Source: Flavobacterium humi (GTDB lineage: Bacteria > Bacteroidota > Bacteroidia > Flavobacteriales > Flavobacteriaceae). Taken from it: a DNA stretch of 64,000 bases. This document shows, in pieces, positions 47,779 to 59,040 of the stretch. The notes under the pieces were generated by a model. The model searched no databases, was not told the origin of the DNA, and was given only the letters and a program-made list of their open reading frames with translations. The DNA lies in NCBI RefSeq assembly GCF_004745595.1, contig NZ_SRLH01000006.1:1-64000 (forward strand). The letters run 5' to 3'. Position 1 is the first letter of the stretch. Each line of letters begins with the position of its first letter. The translations under genes were made by a program, and so were the position numbers.

Positions 47779-47812
47779 GCCAAGTTTTGCGAACAAGGCG
47801 GATTTTAATATT
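47779..47812 (-). terminator. Terminator after frr
   Basis: On the minus strand AAAATCCGCC / GGCGGATTTTTTG forms a stem with a 15-base loop and a T-run. Confidence 0.85.
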
Positions 47813-47829
47813 TTTTTATGATAATGGTG

Positions 47830-48393
47830 CTACACTTTCATAATTTCAGCTTCTTTTACAGCCAAGTGGTCTTCAATTTTTTTGATGTAACTATCCGTTA
47901 ATTTCTGTACGCTCTCTTCAGCTGTTTTGCAGATGTCTTCCGAAGTCCCTTCTTTTTCCAGCTTTTTAATTTCGGTATTGGCATCTTTACGGGAATTCCT
48001 GATTCCGATTTTAGCATCTTCCGCTTCCGATTTAGCTTGTTTTACCAGGTCTTTCCTGCGTTCTTCCGTCAATGGCGGAACACTGATGATGATTAAATCG
48101 CCATTGTTCATTGGGTTAAACCCGATATTGGCAATCATAATCGCTTTTTCTATAGGCTGCAACATGCTTTTTTCGTACGGCTGGATGGTAATGGTCCTCG
48201 CGTCCGGAACGTTTACGTTAGCTACTTGCGATATAGGGGTTTGCGAGCCGTAATAATCTACAAAAACACCACCAATCATTTGAGGCGATGCTTTTCCGGC
48301 ACGGATATTTAAAAATTCTTTTTCTAAATGGGCAATAGAACCGTCCATAGATTCTTTTGTGCTGTCCAATATAAAATTAATTTCTTCAGTCAT
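47830..48393 (-). CDS. frr: ribosome recycling factor
   Basis: A 187-residue two-domain protein that, with EF-G, splits the post-termination ribosome. Family landmarks are LEKEFLNIRAGKASPQM (domain I start), the small beta domain with YYGSQTPISQVANVNVPDARTITIQPYE, and VPPLTEERRKDLVKQAKSEAEDAKIGIRNSRKDA. Downstream of pyrH on the same strand with 69 bases between. The usual rpsB-tsf-pyrH-frr order is broken, since tsf lies 14.5 kb upstream. Confidence 0.97.
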   Translation of the reverse strand: MTEEINFILDSTKESMDGSIAHLEKEFLNIRAGKASPQMIGGVFVDYYGSQTPISQVANVNVPDARTITIQPYEKSMLQPIEKAIMIANIGFNPMNNGDLIIISVPPLTEERRKDLVKQAKSEAEDAKIGIRNSRKDANTEIKKLEKEGTSEDICKTAEESVQKLTDSYIKKIEDHLAVKEAEIMKV

Positions 48394-48462
48394 TGTTTAC
48401 ATTGTTAGAGTTTAGATGTCCAGGCTTTACGAGGCTATCGCCAAAGGCCCGAAGTTCTAAAA

Positions 48463-49170
48463 TTATATATTAACTACTGTTCCTACGTTTTCTCCTTTGC
48501 AAATCTTAAGCAGGTTTCCTTCCTTGTTCATGTCGAAAACAATGATAGGCAATTTGTTTTCCTGGCTTAAGGTAAAAGCGGTGGTGTCCATGACGTTTAA
48601 GCCTTTTCTTAAAACATCTTCAAACGAAATATAATCAAATTTTACCGCATCCTTGTTTTTTTCCGGATCGGCATTGTAGATACCGTCAACGCGGGTGCCT
48701 TTTAGGATTACGTCGGCATTCACTTCAACTCCTCTCAAAACAGCTGCTGTGTCGGTTGTAAAATAAGGATTTCCGGTTCCGGCTCCAAAAATTACAATCC
48801 TGTTTTTTTCCAAATGCCTTACGGCTCTTCGTTTAATGTAAGGTTCTGCAATGGCTTCGATTTTCAAGGCGGTCTGCAGCCTGGTTAACATTCCTTTTTC
48901 TTCCAAAGCTCCTTGCAATGCCATACCGTTGATTACAGTTGCCAGCATTCCCATATAATCGCCCTGTACTCGGTCCATCCCGTTACTGGCACCGGCAACA
49001 CCTCTGAAAATGTTCCCGCCTCCGATAACAATGGCGATCTCAACACCTAATTCGTGAATTTGTTTTATTTCCTCTGCATATTCGCCTAACCTTTTTGGGT
49101 CGATACCATATTGACGGTCACCCATTAGCGCTTCACCACTTAATTTTAAAAGAATTCTTTTGTACTTCAT
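48463..49170 (-). CDS. pyrH: UMP kinase
   Basis: A 235-residue hexameric amino-acid-kinase-fold enzyme that phosphorylates UMP to UDP. It shows [41 protein letters not shown] and [16 protein letters not shown]. The frame opens at 49200, but the TATATTTG promoter element at 49205-49198 sits on that codon, so ATG 49170 is the start and gives the typical length. Followed by frr. Confidence 0.97.
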   Translation of the reverse strand: MKYKRILLKLSGEALMGDRQYGIDPKRLGEYAEEIKQIHELGVEIAIVIGGGNIFRGVAGASNGMDRVQGDYMGMLATVINGMALQGALEEKGMLTRLQTALKIEAIAEPYIKRRAVRHLEKNRIVIFGAGTGNPYFTTDTAAVLRGVEVNADVILKGTRVDGIYNADPEKNKDAVKFDYISFEDVLRKGLNVMDTTAFTLSQENKLPIIVFDMNKEGNLLKICKGENVGTVVNI

Positions 49171-49197
49171 TAGGAGTTTTGTTGTTTTTTTGCACTG

Positions 49198-49205
49198 CAA
49201 ATATA
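49198..49205 (-). promoter_or_regulatory. Candidate -7 element of pyrH-frr
   Basis: TATATTTG on the minus strand, 27 bases before the pyrH ATG. It decides the start codon. Confidence 0.62.
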
Positions 49206-49245
49206 GAGATATTCTCCGATTATTGAAAAGAGCAATTTTAATTTT

Positions 49246-49956
49246 CTAAAATTTCAATTTCGTAAAATCCCATCTCAGCGTATTGAAAACAACCAGTTCG
49301 TTTTCCAAAGAAGGCAATCCTATAATAAGCTTCAGTGTTTCATGGCCCATCATGGTTCCGATAATCCCGGGGAGTGTTCCCAGCACACCGTTCAGGCTAC
49401 AGTTAGGGACATCTTCCGGATTGGGCGGCTCGGGAAATAGAGCACGCAGGTTTTTGGAACCATTATGGTTGAAAACAGCCATTTGACCTTCAAATGTAAG
49501 GATGCTCCCATACACAAGGGTTTTTTGCAAGGCGAGGCAGGTATCGTTTACTAAATAACGGGTGGCAAAATTATCGGAACCATCAATAATGATATCGAAA
49601 TCCTGCAGGATGTGGTTTGCATTTTCAGGAGTTAGTTTTTCTTCAAAAGCAAGGCAGTTGATCAGCGGGTTCAGAAGCGATATAACAGACCGGGCAATCG
49701 TTGCTTTGGCCTGGCCGATATGTTGTTCCGTGTACAGGATTTGCCTGTGAAGGTTGTGCAGTTCAATAACGTCAAAATCAACAATGCCGATGGTCCCCAC
49801 TCCTGCGGTGGCCAGGTATTGCAAAATAGGGCAGCCCAATCCGCCGGCGCCAATGACCAGGACTTTGGCATTTTTGAGTTTTTCCTGCCCGGTTTCAGTT
49901 ATTTCAGGCAGCATCATCTGGCGGCTGTATCGTAAAAAATCTGGTATGGTAATCAT
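49246..49956 (-). CDS. thiF: ThiF/MoeB/HesA family adenylyltransferase (short, lacks zinc cysteines)
   Basis: A 236-residue E1-like enzyme expected to adenylate the C-terminal Gly of ThiS. The nucleotide fold GAGGLGCPILQYLATAGVG and the HNLHRQILY segment are intact, and PNCSLNGVLG supplies the conserved cysteine. The usual structural zinc site is missing: the CxxC before LFPEPP reads LRALFPEPP, and the second CxxC near the C-terminus is absent because the protein ends soon after WDFTKLKF. Last gene of the thiamine operon, its ATG adjoining the thiH stop. ThiF rather than MoeB is inferred from context. Confidence 0.88.
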   Translation of the reverse strand: MITIPDFLRYSRQMMLPEITETGQEKLKNAKVLVIGAGGLGCPILQYLATAGVGTIGIVDFDVIELHNLHRQILYTEQHIGQAKATIARSVISLLNPLINCLAFEEKLTPENANHILQDFDIIIDGSDNFATRYLVNDTCLALQKTLVYGSILTFEGQMAVFNHNGSKNLRALFPEPPNPEDVPNCSLNGVLGTLPGIIGTMMGHETLKLIIGLPSLENELVVFNTLRWDFTKLKF

Positions 49957-51075
49957 TTATGTAAAGCTAAAAATGGCATCCCAATCTTTCCAGACCGGCT
50001 GGTAACCGGCCCCTGAAATAATGGCCGATATTTCTGAAGGGGAACGTTCATCACTGGTTTCAAATTGTTCTAAAGAATCCGTATCGACTGTATAGCCGCC
50101 CGGGTTTGTTTTGGAACCGGCACTCATCGAGGTCACGCCAATTGGGATAATATGGTTTCTGAATTTTTCGTTTTCCCTTGTCGATATGGAAATCTCCAGG
50201 TCTTCGTTCCAAAGGCGGTAGGCACAAATCAATTGCAGCAAATCAGTATCGTCCATGATGAAATTAGGTTCGATAATACCTTCCGCAGGACGCAAACGCG
50301 GAAATGAAACGGAGTATTTGCTCTGCCAATAGGTTTTTTGCAGGTAATCCAGGTGCAAGGCATTGAAAAAACTATCGGTGCGCCAATCTTCCAGACCAAG
50401 CAAGATACCCAATCCTATTTTATGGATTCCTGCCGCCCCAACCCTGTCAGGGGTTTGTAGCCGGAAATCAAAATTGGATTTTTTTCCTTTGGGGTGGTAT
50501 TTTTTGTATACTTCCCGATGATAGGTTTCCTGATAGACCAAAACCGAATACACTCCGGCTTTGTGTAATTGCGCATATTCTTCTTCGGAAAGCGGCTGGA
50601 CTTCGACAGAAATGTTTGCGAAATATTTTTTAATCTGATCAATGGCTTTTAGGAAATAATCGATGTTAACTGTATAATTGGCCTCGCCCGTTACTAATAA
50701 AACATGTCCGAAACCCAGGGATTTCAATGCTTCCGATTCCTGCGTGATTTCAATTTCGGAAAGTGTTTTCCGCCGGATTTTATTATCGAGGCTAAAACCA
50801 CAGTACGTGCAAATGTTCTGGCATTCGTTGCTAAGGTACAGGGGAGCATACATTTGGATGGTTTTCCCGAAACGTTTTTTGGTCAGATGATGGCTCATTT
50901 GTGCCATTTGTTCCAGATAGGATTGTGCTGCCGGCGAAATCAGTGCCAAGAAATCATCAAGGTTGCGCTTGTTTTTGGATAATGCCTTTTCTACCTCAAG
51001 GGCAGTGGTTCGGTATATTTTGGCCTGGATATCGTCCCAATCATAGGTGTCAAAAACGGATGTGAAGCTGCTCAT
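49957..51075 (-). CDS. thiH: 2-iminoacetate synthase (tyrosine lyase)
   Basis: A 372-residue radical SAM enzyme that splits tyrosine to give dehydroglycine for the thiazole ring. The cluster motif is Cys85-x3-Cys89-x2-Cys92 (CQNICTYCGF). Typical pieces include LLVTGEANYTVN, VLVYQETYHREVYKKYHPKGKK and SAGSKTNPGGY. The use of ThiH rather than ThiO points to an oxygen-independent route to the glycine imine. It abuts thiF and follows thiG by 18 bases. Confidence 0.96.
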   Translation of the reverse strand: MSSFTSVFDTYDWDDIQAKIYRTTALEVEKALSKNKRNLDDFLALISPAAQSYLEQMAQMSHHLTKKRFGKTIQMYAPLYLSNECQNICTYCGFSLDNKIRRKTLSEIEITQESEALKSLGFGHVLLVTGEANYTVNIDYFLKAIDQIKKYFANISVEVQPLSEEEYAQLHKAGVYSVLVYQETYHREVYKKYHPKGKKSNFDFRLQTPDRVGAAGIHKIGLGILLGLEDWRTDSFFNALHLDYLQKTYWQSKYSVSFPRLRPAEGIIEPNFIMDDTDLLQLICAYRLWNEDLEISISTRENEKFRNHIIPIGVTSMSAGSKTNPGGYTVDTDSLEQFETSDERSPSEISAIISGAGYQPVWKDWDAIFSFT

Positions 51076-51093
51076 GTAATTCTTTTAGGAAAG

Positions 51094-51864
51094 TTACTCG
51101 TATAAAAAAGCGGTCAAAGGACTGGAAGCTACTGCCGTATGGGTTGCGGTTGCCAATTGCGCTTCAAAGGCCTTCCTTCCGGCGATGACTGCTTCCCTGA
51201 AAGCTTCGGCCATCGTTTTAGGATTTCCGGCGGCGGCGATGGCAGTATTGACCAAAACCGCGTCAGCTCCGAGTTCCATTGCTTTGGCAGCATCTGATGG
51301 CGCACCAATCCCTGCATCGACAATAACAGGGACTTTGCTCTGTTCGATAATTATTTCCAGGAAATCGATGGTTTTTAATCCTTTATTGCTCCCGATAGGA
51401 GAACCCAAAGGCATGACGGCTGCTGTTCCGGCATTTTCAAGATGCTTGCATAAAACCGGATCTGCATGGATGTAAGGTAGAATGACAAAACCCAATTTCG
51501 CCAGTTCTTCTGTGGCTTTCAAGGTTTCTATGGCATCGGGCATCAGGTATTTGGGGTCCGGATGGATTTCGAGCTTGAGCCAATTGGTTTCCAAAGCTTC
51601 CCTAGCCAATTGTGCTGCAAAAATGGCTTCTTTCGCATTCCTGGCCCCGGAAGTATTGGGCAGTAAATGAATGTGCGGATGTTGCAGGTGGGACAAAATA
51701 GCATCGGTTTCGGTTTCGAAATCCACACGTTTTAGGGCCACTGTGACTAATTCACTTCCAGAAGCCAAAATAGCAGCTTCCATTTGCACATCGGAGCCAA
51801 ATTTGCCGGTTCCTAAAAATAAGCGGGAATGGAAAACCGTATCGGCAATTTTAAATGTTGACAT
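51094..51864 (-). CDS. thiG: thiazole synthase
   Basis: A 256-residue TIM-barrel enzyme that joins deoxyxylulose 5-phosphate, dehydroglycine and ThiS-thiocarboxylate into thiazole phosphate. Motifs: [37 protein letters not shown], and [25 protein letters not shown]. Its start overlaps the end of thiE by 14 bases, indicating translational coupling. Confidence 0.96.
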   Translation of the reverse strand: MSTFKIADTVFHSRLFLGTGKFGSDVQMEAAILASGSELVTVALKRVDFETETDAILSHLQHPHIHLLPNTSGARNAKEAIFAAQLAREALETNWLKLEIHPDPKYLMPDAIETLKATEELAKLGFVILPYIHADPVLCKHLENAGTAAVMPLGSPIGSNKGLKTIDFLEIIIEQSKVPVIVDAGIGAPSDAAKAMELGADAVLVNTAIAAAGNPKTMAEAFREAVIAGRKAFEAQLATATHTAVASSPLTAFLYE

Positions 51865-52483
51865 ATAATTTTTCGTTGAGTTGTGTAATCAGTTTATGTT
51901 GGTGATGATGCTTGGTGATCAGCCCTGAAACGGCAACTCCGTAGACGCCGCAATCCATAAGGCCTTTTATGTCTTCCAATACGATGCCGCCAATGGCATA
52001 TACCGGTAGTGTAATATGGTGTTGCTGCATTTTCTGCAGGATATCCTGATAACCTTCCAATCCTAAGACAGGGCTTAATTTATCCTTGGTTTCGGTAAAC
52101 CGGAATGGGCCCAGCCCGATGTAATCACAGGCTTCCCTGGAACGCCTTACGACATTTTCAAAAGTATTGGCCGTACCGCCGATGATTTTGGTATCTCCCA
52201 AAAGATAACGGGCTTCTTCTATACTCATATCGCTTAGCCCCAAATGCACTCCGTCGGCGACTAATTGTTGGGCCAGGTAAACATTGTCATTGATGATAAA
52301 TGTTGCCAGGTATTCTTCGCAAAGCATTTTTACGGCTTCTGCCAAAGTGAATAGTTCAGATGCGCTACTGTCTTTGAACCGCAACTGGATCCAGTCGCAG
52401 CCATTGTCCAGCGCCTGATGGATGTTGTATAGTTGTTCCTCTACAGTATTTCCCTGCGAGATGTATTGTAATTTAGTATACAT
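51851..52483 (-). CDS. thiE: thiamine phosphate synthase
   Basis: A 210-residue TIM-barrel enzyme that couples HMP diphosphate and thiazole phosphate to thiamine phosphate. It has the WIQLRFKD and [10 protein letters not shown] segments, the substrate loop [10 protein letters not shown], and the diphosphate loop [14 protein letters not shown]. These active-site parts are complete, unlike in the TenI-like paralogue two genes upstream (53198-53794), so this one is likely the catalyst. Overlaps thiD by 11 bases and thiG by 14. Confidence 0.93.
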   Translation of the reverse strand: MYTKLQYISQGNTVEEQLYNIHQALDNGCDWIQLRFKDSSASELFTLAEAVKMLCEEYLATFIINDNVYLAQQLVADGVHLGLSDMSIEEARYLLGDTKIIGGTANTFENVVRRSREACDYIGLGPFRFTETKDKLSPVLGLEGYQDILQKMQQHHITLPVYAIGGIVLEDIKGLMDCGVYGVAVSGLITKHHHQHKLITQLNEKLYVNI

Positions 52484-53231
52484 GATGGTAGCCTATTAAA
52501 GATAAATTAGAGTTTAGGTACTTTTCTACATATGTTTTGGCCTTTTTGCAAGAAGTTTCAAAAGAATGGCCAAGTGCAATATTAGCAGTAATGGCAGCAG
52601 ACAGTACGCAACCCGAACCGTGCTTTCCAAAGACGCCTGTACAGCCCGGAAGCAATTGCGTTTTTTCAGTGCGGGAGTATAGATAATCAGTGCCGGGTTC
52701 TGTTGTATTGTGGCCGCCTTTGAGCAAGACATCACAATATCCGGAAAGCCTGGTTGCGATTTGTTCTGCGGAATTCTCTAACGGGCTCAACTGCAAAATT
52801 TCCTCGTAATTGGGCGTAATCAAATGGACTTGATTCAGTATTTCGATTAAATCCAGCTGGTTTTCCACAGCAAGAAAAGAGAATTCAGTACTTGATTTTA
52901 AAACCGTATCCCAAATGATTTTTGTTCCTGGAGAAAATGATTGTATGGCCCAAAGGATATTTTTCAGATAATCCAAAGAAGGGACGATACCTATTTTGAC
53001 AGCTTCAATAGTATAATTCAGGAACAGTGTTTCGATGGAACGCAGGACAAAATCCAAAGCCGTCCATTGCATTTCATAAAACACATTTTCCGTCTGGAGT
53101 GTATTGCCGGTGTTAATGGCCAAACCTTGTACACGGTGCTGTTCAAATGTTTTTACATCTGCAAGGATACCTGCGCCTCCCGAAGGATCAAAGCCGGCTA
53201 TAGTAAGTACGAAAGGGCGGTTTGCTGGCAT
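52473..53231 (-). CDS. thiD: hydroxymethylpyrimidine/phosphomethylpyrimidine kinase
   Basis: A 252-residue ribokinase-fold enzyme that phosphorylates HMP and HMP phosphate. The start TIAGFDPSGGAGILADVKTF is diagnostic, and the anion hole/catalytic GKHGSGCVLSAAI follows near residue 205. Overlaps the TenI-like gene by 34 bases and thiE by 11 bases, showing very tight packing. Confidence 0.95.
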   Translation of the reverse strand: MPANRPFVLTIAGFDPSGGAGILADVKTFEQHRVQGLAINTGNTLQTENVFYEMQWTALDFVLRSIETLFLNYTIEAVKIGIVPSLDYLKNILWAIQSFSPGTKIIWDTVLKSSTEFSFLAVENQLDLIEILNQVHLITPNYEEILQLSPLENSAEQIATRLSGYCDVLLKGGHNTTEPGTDYLYSRTEKTQLLPGCTGVFGKHGSGCVLSAAITANIALGHSFETSCKKAKTYVEKYLNSNLSLIGYHHVY

Positions 53232-53794
53232 AATCTGAATTGGTTTACCGGATTGTCGTTTTCCCAGATTGTACCCAAAAGGGCCACATCGTCAAAACCG
53301 AAAGAAAGGGCCTGCTCCATGTTTTCCGGCTGGATGCCGCCCAATGCTATCAGTTTTGTTTTTTGGTTCATCCTTTTTTGTATGGCTATTGGAAAATCCA
53401 ATTTGGAAACATAACCTTTTTTGGAAATACTCGAAAAAACAGGACTCAAAAAAGCATATTCAAAGGAATCGTCCAACGCATTGAAATCTTCCATAGAATG
53501 CGTAGAGGTTGACCATATGCTTTTCTTATAATGGAAAAAGCCTGAGCGTTTTTTTATCCTGTCCGTTTCTGAAAAATGCAGGCGGCAAATCTTGAACGCG
53601 TCGGCTAGATGATGATGGCTATGCAAAACCAAACGGTCCCTGAACTGCGGCTTGATTTGCGAGAGGAACAGTTTCATTTGGCTTTCAGTATATTCGGGTT
53701 TGCGGATGTGCAGCAATGACAGCCCTTCCGAAAAAAGCGAATGGATAATGGCAATTTCATTGGCTACAGGTGCCGGATGCGTGATAATGATCAT
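53198..53794 (-). CDS. TenI-like / thiamine phosphate synthase superfamily protein
   Basis: A 198-residue ThiE-fold paralogue. It retains LLHIRKPEYTES, LHSHHHLA, AFLSPVFSSISKKGY and LIALGGIQPENM, but the GLGP-type diphosphate loop of ThiE is replaced by LSPVFSSISK, as in TenI, a thiazole tautomerase that makes the form ThiE uses. Its place between thiC and thiD, alongside a full thiE, supports a TenI-like role, but a second ThiE activity is not excluded. Confidence 0.82.
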   Translation of the reverse strand: MIIITHPAPVANEIAIIHSLFSEGLSLLHIRKPEYTESQMKLFLSQIKPQFRDRLVLHSHHHLADAFKICRLHFSETDRIKKRSGFFHYKKSIWSTSTHSMEDFNALDDSFEYAFLSPVFSSISKKGYVSKLDFPIAIQKRMNQKTKLIALGGIQPENMEQALSFGFDDVALLGTIWENDNPVNQFRLCQQTALSYLL

Positions 53795-53804
53795 CAGTAG
53801 TGTT

Positions 53805-55685
<1,881 letters not shown>

Positions 55686-55688
<3 letters not shown>

Positions 55689-55892
55689 TCCGCCCTGCGT
55701 GGCAGAAATGATCAGGATGTCATCCGTTTCATAGAGGGAATGCGTCTCCCAGTCGGATTTTGGGATAATCCTTTGGTTAACGGCTACGGCAATACCGTTT
55801 TGCCTGTTGGGGGTTTCCAAATCGAGTAAAGCCTGAACAGTAAGGCTGTCAGGGGCAAATGATTTGATCCGGTTGTTGATGTTGAGTTCCAT
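55686..55892 (-). CDS. thiS: sulfur carrier protein ThiS
   Basis: A 68-residue ubiquitin-like protein ending in Gly-Gly, which is adenylated by ThiF and thiocarboxylated to donate sulfur to ThiG. The N-terminal MELNINNR and the IAVAVNQRIIPKSDWE segment fit the family. The frame opens at 55934, but the ATG at 55892 gives the usual length and leaves room for the riboswitch. First gene of the operon. Confidence 0.93.
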
Positions 55893-55962
55893 TCCTTTTA
55901 AATTAGTATATACATACTTTAGGAATGGCTGCAAGAGGTACGTATGGCGTACAATGAAGTCA

Positions 55963-56050
55963 TCTCACTTTTCCCTACGCTAGTATGAACTAGATCAGGT
56001 TCAGAGGGTAAAATCTCAGCCTGCTTATCGCAGACACCCCTAAAGTGAGA
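55963..56050 (-). promoter_or_regulatory. TPP (thi-box) riboswitch
   Basis: On the minus strand the conserved thi-box words occur in order: GGGGTGTCTGCG, CAGGCTGAGA, TTACCCTCTGAACCTGATC, AGTTCATACTAGCGTAGGGA. An outer P1 stem pairs the two ends (TCTCACTTT with AAAGTGAGA, apart from flanking bases). It precedes thiS by about 70 bases. Binding thiamine diphosphate should lower expression of the whole thi operon. I see no strong T-tailed terminator after it, so control may act on translation. Confidence 0.96.
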
Positions 56051-56058
56051 CAAATGTA
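56051..56058 (-). promoter_or_regulatory. Candidate -7 element of the thi operon promoter
   Basis: TACATTTG on the minus strand immediately upstream of the riboswitch, placing the transcription start near the P1 stem. Confidence 0.6.
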
Positions 56059-56089
56059 AGAATTATTTTAAACCGGTACGGTATTTTTT

Positions 56090-56740
56090 TTAATGTTCTT
56101 CATGCAAATATTTCTCAATCAGGTAATGACCGAGATAAATCAGCGGTGTCAGGGCAACAGCCAGTATCAGCTTGAAGGTATAGCCGGTTATTGACATGTT
56201 CAGGTATTGGCTGGTGGTTATTTTGCCTGTAGCCCAAAAAGCAATCCCCGAAACAATAAAGCTGTCTATTAGCTGTGAAATGATAGTAGAGCCGGTACTT
56301 CTGAGCCAGATCATTTTCTTTCCGGTCTTATTCCTTAAAAACCAAAAGATGCTTACATCTATAATCTGGGAAACCAAAAAAGCAATGATACTCGCGACCA
56401 TAATAAACAAGCCCTGCCCGAAAACAGCATGGAATTGCTCATCATTAACAGTATTCCCGGTTACAAAAGCAGGTATTTTGGTCCCGATAAAAAGGATCAG
56501 GATGCAATAAGCGATCAGTCCCGCTGTAATAAACGACAGTTTTTTTACACCTTCACGGCCAAAATGCTCATTGATGATATCAGTAGTCAGGAAAACCACC
56601 GGCCATGGCAAAATACCGATACTCATAATAAAAGGGCCTATCTGGATGAGTTTCCCGCCTGTAAGTTCCGCTACAATGGCATTGGCAATAAAAATTCCCG
56701 CCAGGATAATATAAACCGTATCTTTTTTGGTCTTAAACAT
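56090..56740 (-). CDS. queuosine precursor transporter (YhhQ/VUT family)
   Basis: A 216-residue inner-membrane protein with six helices. The family segment NAIVAELTGGKLIQIG near the start, PWPVVFLTTDIINEHFGREGVKK, and STIISQLIDSFIVSGIAFW identify the YhhQ group, which imports queuosine precursors such as preQ1 or preQ0 in Escherichia coli. It fits with queG elsewhere in the window. Single gene with a TACATTTG promoter candidate at 56768-56775; its stop is about 30 bases from the thi promoter region, on the same strand. Confidence 0.9.
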   Translation of the reverse strand: MFKTKKDTVYIILAGIFIANAIVAELTGGKLIQIGPFIMSIGILPWPVVFLTTDIINEHFGREGVKKLSFITAGLIAYCILILFIGTKIPAFVTGNTVNDEQFHAVFGQGLFIMVASIIAFLVSQIIDVSIFWFLRNKTGKKMIWLRSTGSTIISQLIDSFIVSGIAFWATGKITTSQYLNMSITGYTFKLILAVALTPLIYLGHYLIEKYLHEEH

Positions 56741-56767
56741 AGTGCTGTAATTTCAAAAAAATAATTT

Positions 56768-56775
56768 CAAATGTA
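56768..56775 (-). promoter_or_regulatory. Candidate -7 element of the queuosine precursor transporter gene
   Basis: TACATTTG on the minus strand, 27 bases before the ATG; no clear -33 TTG. Confidence 0.45.
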
Positions 56776-56873
56776 AGTTATTTGAGCCAAAATAAAAGAA
56801 GCAGGCACAATAAATCATAGCTGCAAGTTACATAAGCAAACCTGAGCCTGGAATCCCGTTAACATTTTTTGGT

Positions 56874-56881
56874 TATATTTG
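56874..56881 (+). promoter_or_regulatory. Candidate -7 element of the M3 peptidase gene
   Basis: TATATTTG, 41 bases before the chosen ATG and downstream of the first codon of the longest frame, which therefore cannot be the start if this promoter is used. Confidence 0.55.
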
Positions 56882-56922
56882 AGTATCAAAAACAAACCTT
56901 TTTGAAGGTAAAACAAATCAAT

Positions 56923-59040
56923 ATGAAAAAAATAATAACCCTTTTTATTATGAGTTCAGCCTTTATAACCGGCAATGCGCAAACAGGATCTCAAAATCCG
57001 TTGCTGCAAAAATGGTCGGGCCCCTATGGTGGTGTGCCGGCGTTCAATGCGTATAAAGTTTCAGATGTCAAGGAAGCTGTTGAGGTTTCCATTGCAGAAA
57101 AACTAAAGGAAACAGATGCCATTGCCAACAATCCCAAAGCCCCCACATTTGCCAATACTATTGCGGCGCTGGAACTTACAGGTAAGGATTTTGCCAGGGT
57201 TTATGCCGTATACGGTATTTTCAGTTCCAATATGAACAGCCCTGAATTCGGGCCGGTAGAAACCGAGATGAGCCCTAAAATTTCAGAACTCAATGACAAG
57301 ATTTTCCAAAACAAGAAACTTTTTGCCAGGATAGAAAAAGTATACCAATCCCCGGAAATGAAAAAGCTCAACAGTGAACAGCAGCGATTGGTGTGGTGGT
57401 ATTATACCAATTTCGTCCGGGAAGGTGCCAAGCTCAATGAAGACAGCAAAACCAAAGTAGGGAAGATCAACCAGGACCTGGCGGGGCTTTTCACTAAATT
57501 CAGCCAGAACCTTTTGGCCGAAGAACACAACCAATACGTAGCCTTAACTACCGAAAAAGACTTCGATGGCCTGCCTGCCGAGCTTAAAAATGCCGCGATG
57601 GCTGAAGCCAAAGAAAGAAAACTCGATGCCCTGGGCTGCATTGCCAATACCCGTTCCTCCATCGAGCCGTTCCTGACGTTTTCCAACCGCAGGGACCTTA
57701 GGGAAAAAGCCTGGACAATCTTTGTAAAGCGAGGCGATAACGGCAATGCCAATGACAACAATGCCACACTTGTAGAAATACTGAAACTCCGTACCGAAAA
57801 AGCAAAATTACTGGGATTCCCTTCTTTTGCCCACTGGAGCCTTTCGAACACCATGGCCAAAAGCCCCGAAAAAACACTCGAACTAATGGAATCCGTTTGG
57901 AAACCTGCAGTGGAAAAAGTGCATCAGGACGTAGCTGAAATGCAAAAAATAGTAGATGCCGAAGGAGGCAATTTTAAAATATCCCCTTGGGATTATCGTT
58001 ATTACGCCGAAAAAGTCCGCAAGGCCAAATACGATTTAGACCAGAATGAAGTCAAACAATACCTGCAATTAGAGAAACTGCGCGAAGGAATGTTCTGGGT
58101 AGCCGGAGAATTATTCAATCTAAGCTTCAAGCAAGTAACCGATGTGCCTGTCTATCATCCTGATGTAAGAGTTTGGGTCGTGTCTAATAAAGTAACAGGA
58201 AAAGCAGTAGGGCTTTGGTATTTCGATCCGTACGCGCGTGCCGGCAAACGTTCCGGAGCCTGGATGAACTCCTACCGTGACCAGCAAAAACTAGATGGTA
58301 ATGTCATCACGATTGTTTCCAACAACTGTAATTTCATCAAAGGAAACCAAAACGAACCGGTACTTATCTCGTGGGAAGATGCCAGTACATTGTTTCACGA
58401 ATTCGGGCACGCCCTACACGGTTTGTGCTCCAATGTAACCTACCCGAGTTTGTCCGGGACATCCGTAGCCAGGGATTATGTCGAATTTCCATCACAAATC
58501 CTGGAACGCTGGCTGTCAACGCCCGAAGTCCTGAATAAATTCGCCCTGCATTACCAAACCGGCAAACCGCTGCCACAATCTTTAGTGCAGCGCATCGAGC
58601 AGGCCGCTAATTTCAGCGAAGGCTTCTCTACCGTAGAAACCATTTCAAGTTCCCTGGTAGACATGAGGCTACATTTAACTACCGATGTAGTAGAACCGCA
58701 TGCCTTCGAAAAAGAAACCCTGGCCAAACTGAACATGCCTTCCGAAATTGTCATGCGCCACCGCATCCCGCAATTCGGGCATTTGTTCTCCAGTGACGGT
58801 TACGCCGCAGGATATTACAGTTATTTATGGGCCGATGTAATCTGTGCCGATGCCTATGAAGCCTTCACAGAAGCAAAAGGGCCATACGATAAGGCCGTAG
58901 CCAAAAGACTTTATGATTATGTATTCAGCGTAGGGAACACCATCGACCAGGAAAAAGCCTATAAGAAATTCAGGGGCAGGAACGCCACATCCGATGCCCT
59001 GATGCGCTCCAGGAACTTCCCGATTGTAAAGAAGAAGTAA
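56923..59040 (+). CDS. M3 family peptidyl-dipeptidase (Dcp-like), periplasmic
   Basis: A 705-residue zinc peptidase. A signal peptide (ending near GNAQ, residue about 20) sends it to the periplasm. The zinc motif is HEFGH (residues 492-496, within TLFHEFGHALHGLCS), and the downstream YVEFPSQILERW carries the third ligand. Other Dcp features are YAEKVRKAKYDLD and the C-terminal YSYLWADVICADAYEAF and RNFPI. Dcp releases dipeptides from C-termini of oligopeptides. ATG at 56923 chosen over the frame opening at 56869 because of the signal peptide and promoter. Confidence 0.93.
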   Translation: MKKIITLFIMSSAFITGNAQTGSQNPLLQKWSGPYGGVPAFNAYKVSDVKEAVEVSIAEKLKETDAIANNPKAPTFANTIAALELTGKDFARVYAVYGIFSSNMNSPEFGPVETEMSPKISELNDKIFQNKKLFARIEKVYQSPEMKKLNSEQQRLVWWYYTNFVREGAKLNEDSKTKVGKINQDLAGLFTKFSQNLLAEEHNQYVALTTEKDFDGLPAELKNAAMAEAKERKLDALGCIANTRSSIEPFLTFSNRRDLREKAWTIFVKRGDNGNANDNNATLVEILKLRTEKAKLLGFPSFAHWSLSNTMAKSPEKTLELMESVWKPAVEKVHQDVAEMQKIVDAEGGNFKISPWDYRYYAEKVRKAKYDLDQNEVKQYLQLEKLREGMFWVAGELFNLSFKQVTDVPVYHPDVRVWVVSNKVTGKAVGLWYFDPYARAGKRSGAWMNSYRDQQKLDGNVITIVSNNCNFIKGNQNEPVLISWEDASTLFHEFGHALHGLCSNVTYPSLSGTSVARDYVEFPSQILERWLSTPEVLNKFALHYQTGKPLPQSLVQRIEQAANFSEGFSTVETISSSLVDMRLHLTTDVVEPHAFEKETLAKLNMPSEIVMRHRIPQFGHLFSSDGYAAGYYSYLWADVICADAYEAFTEAKGPYDKAVAKRLYDYVFSVGNTIDQEKAYKKFRGRNATSDALMRSRNFPIVKKK

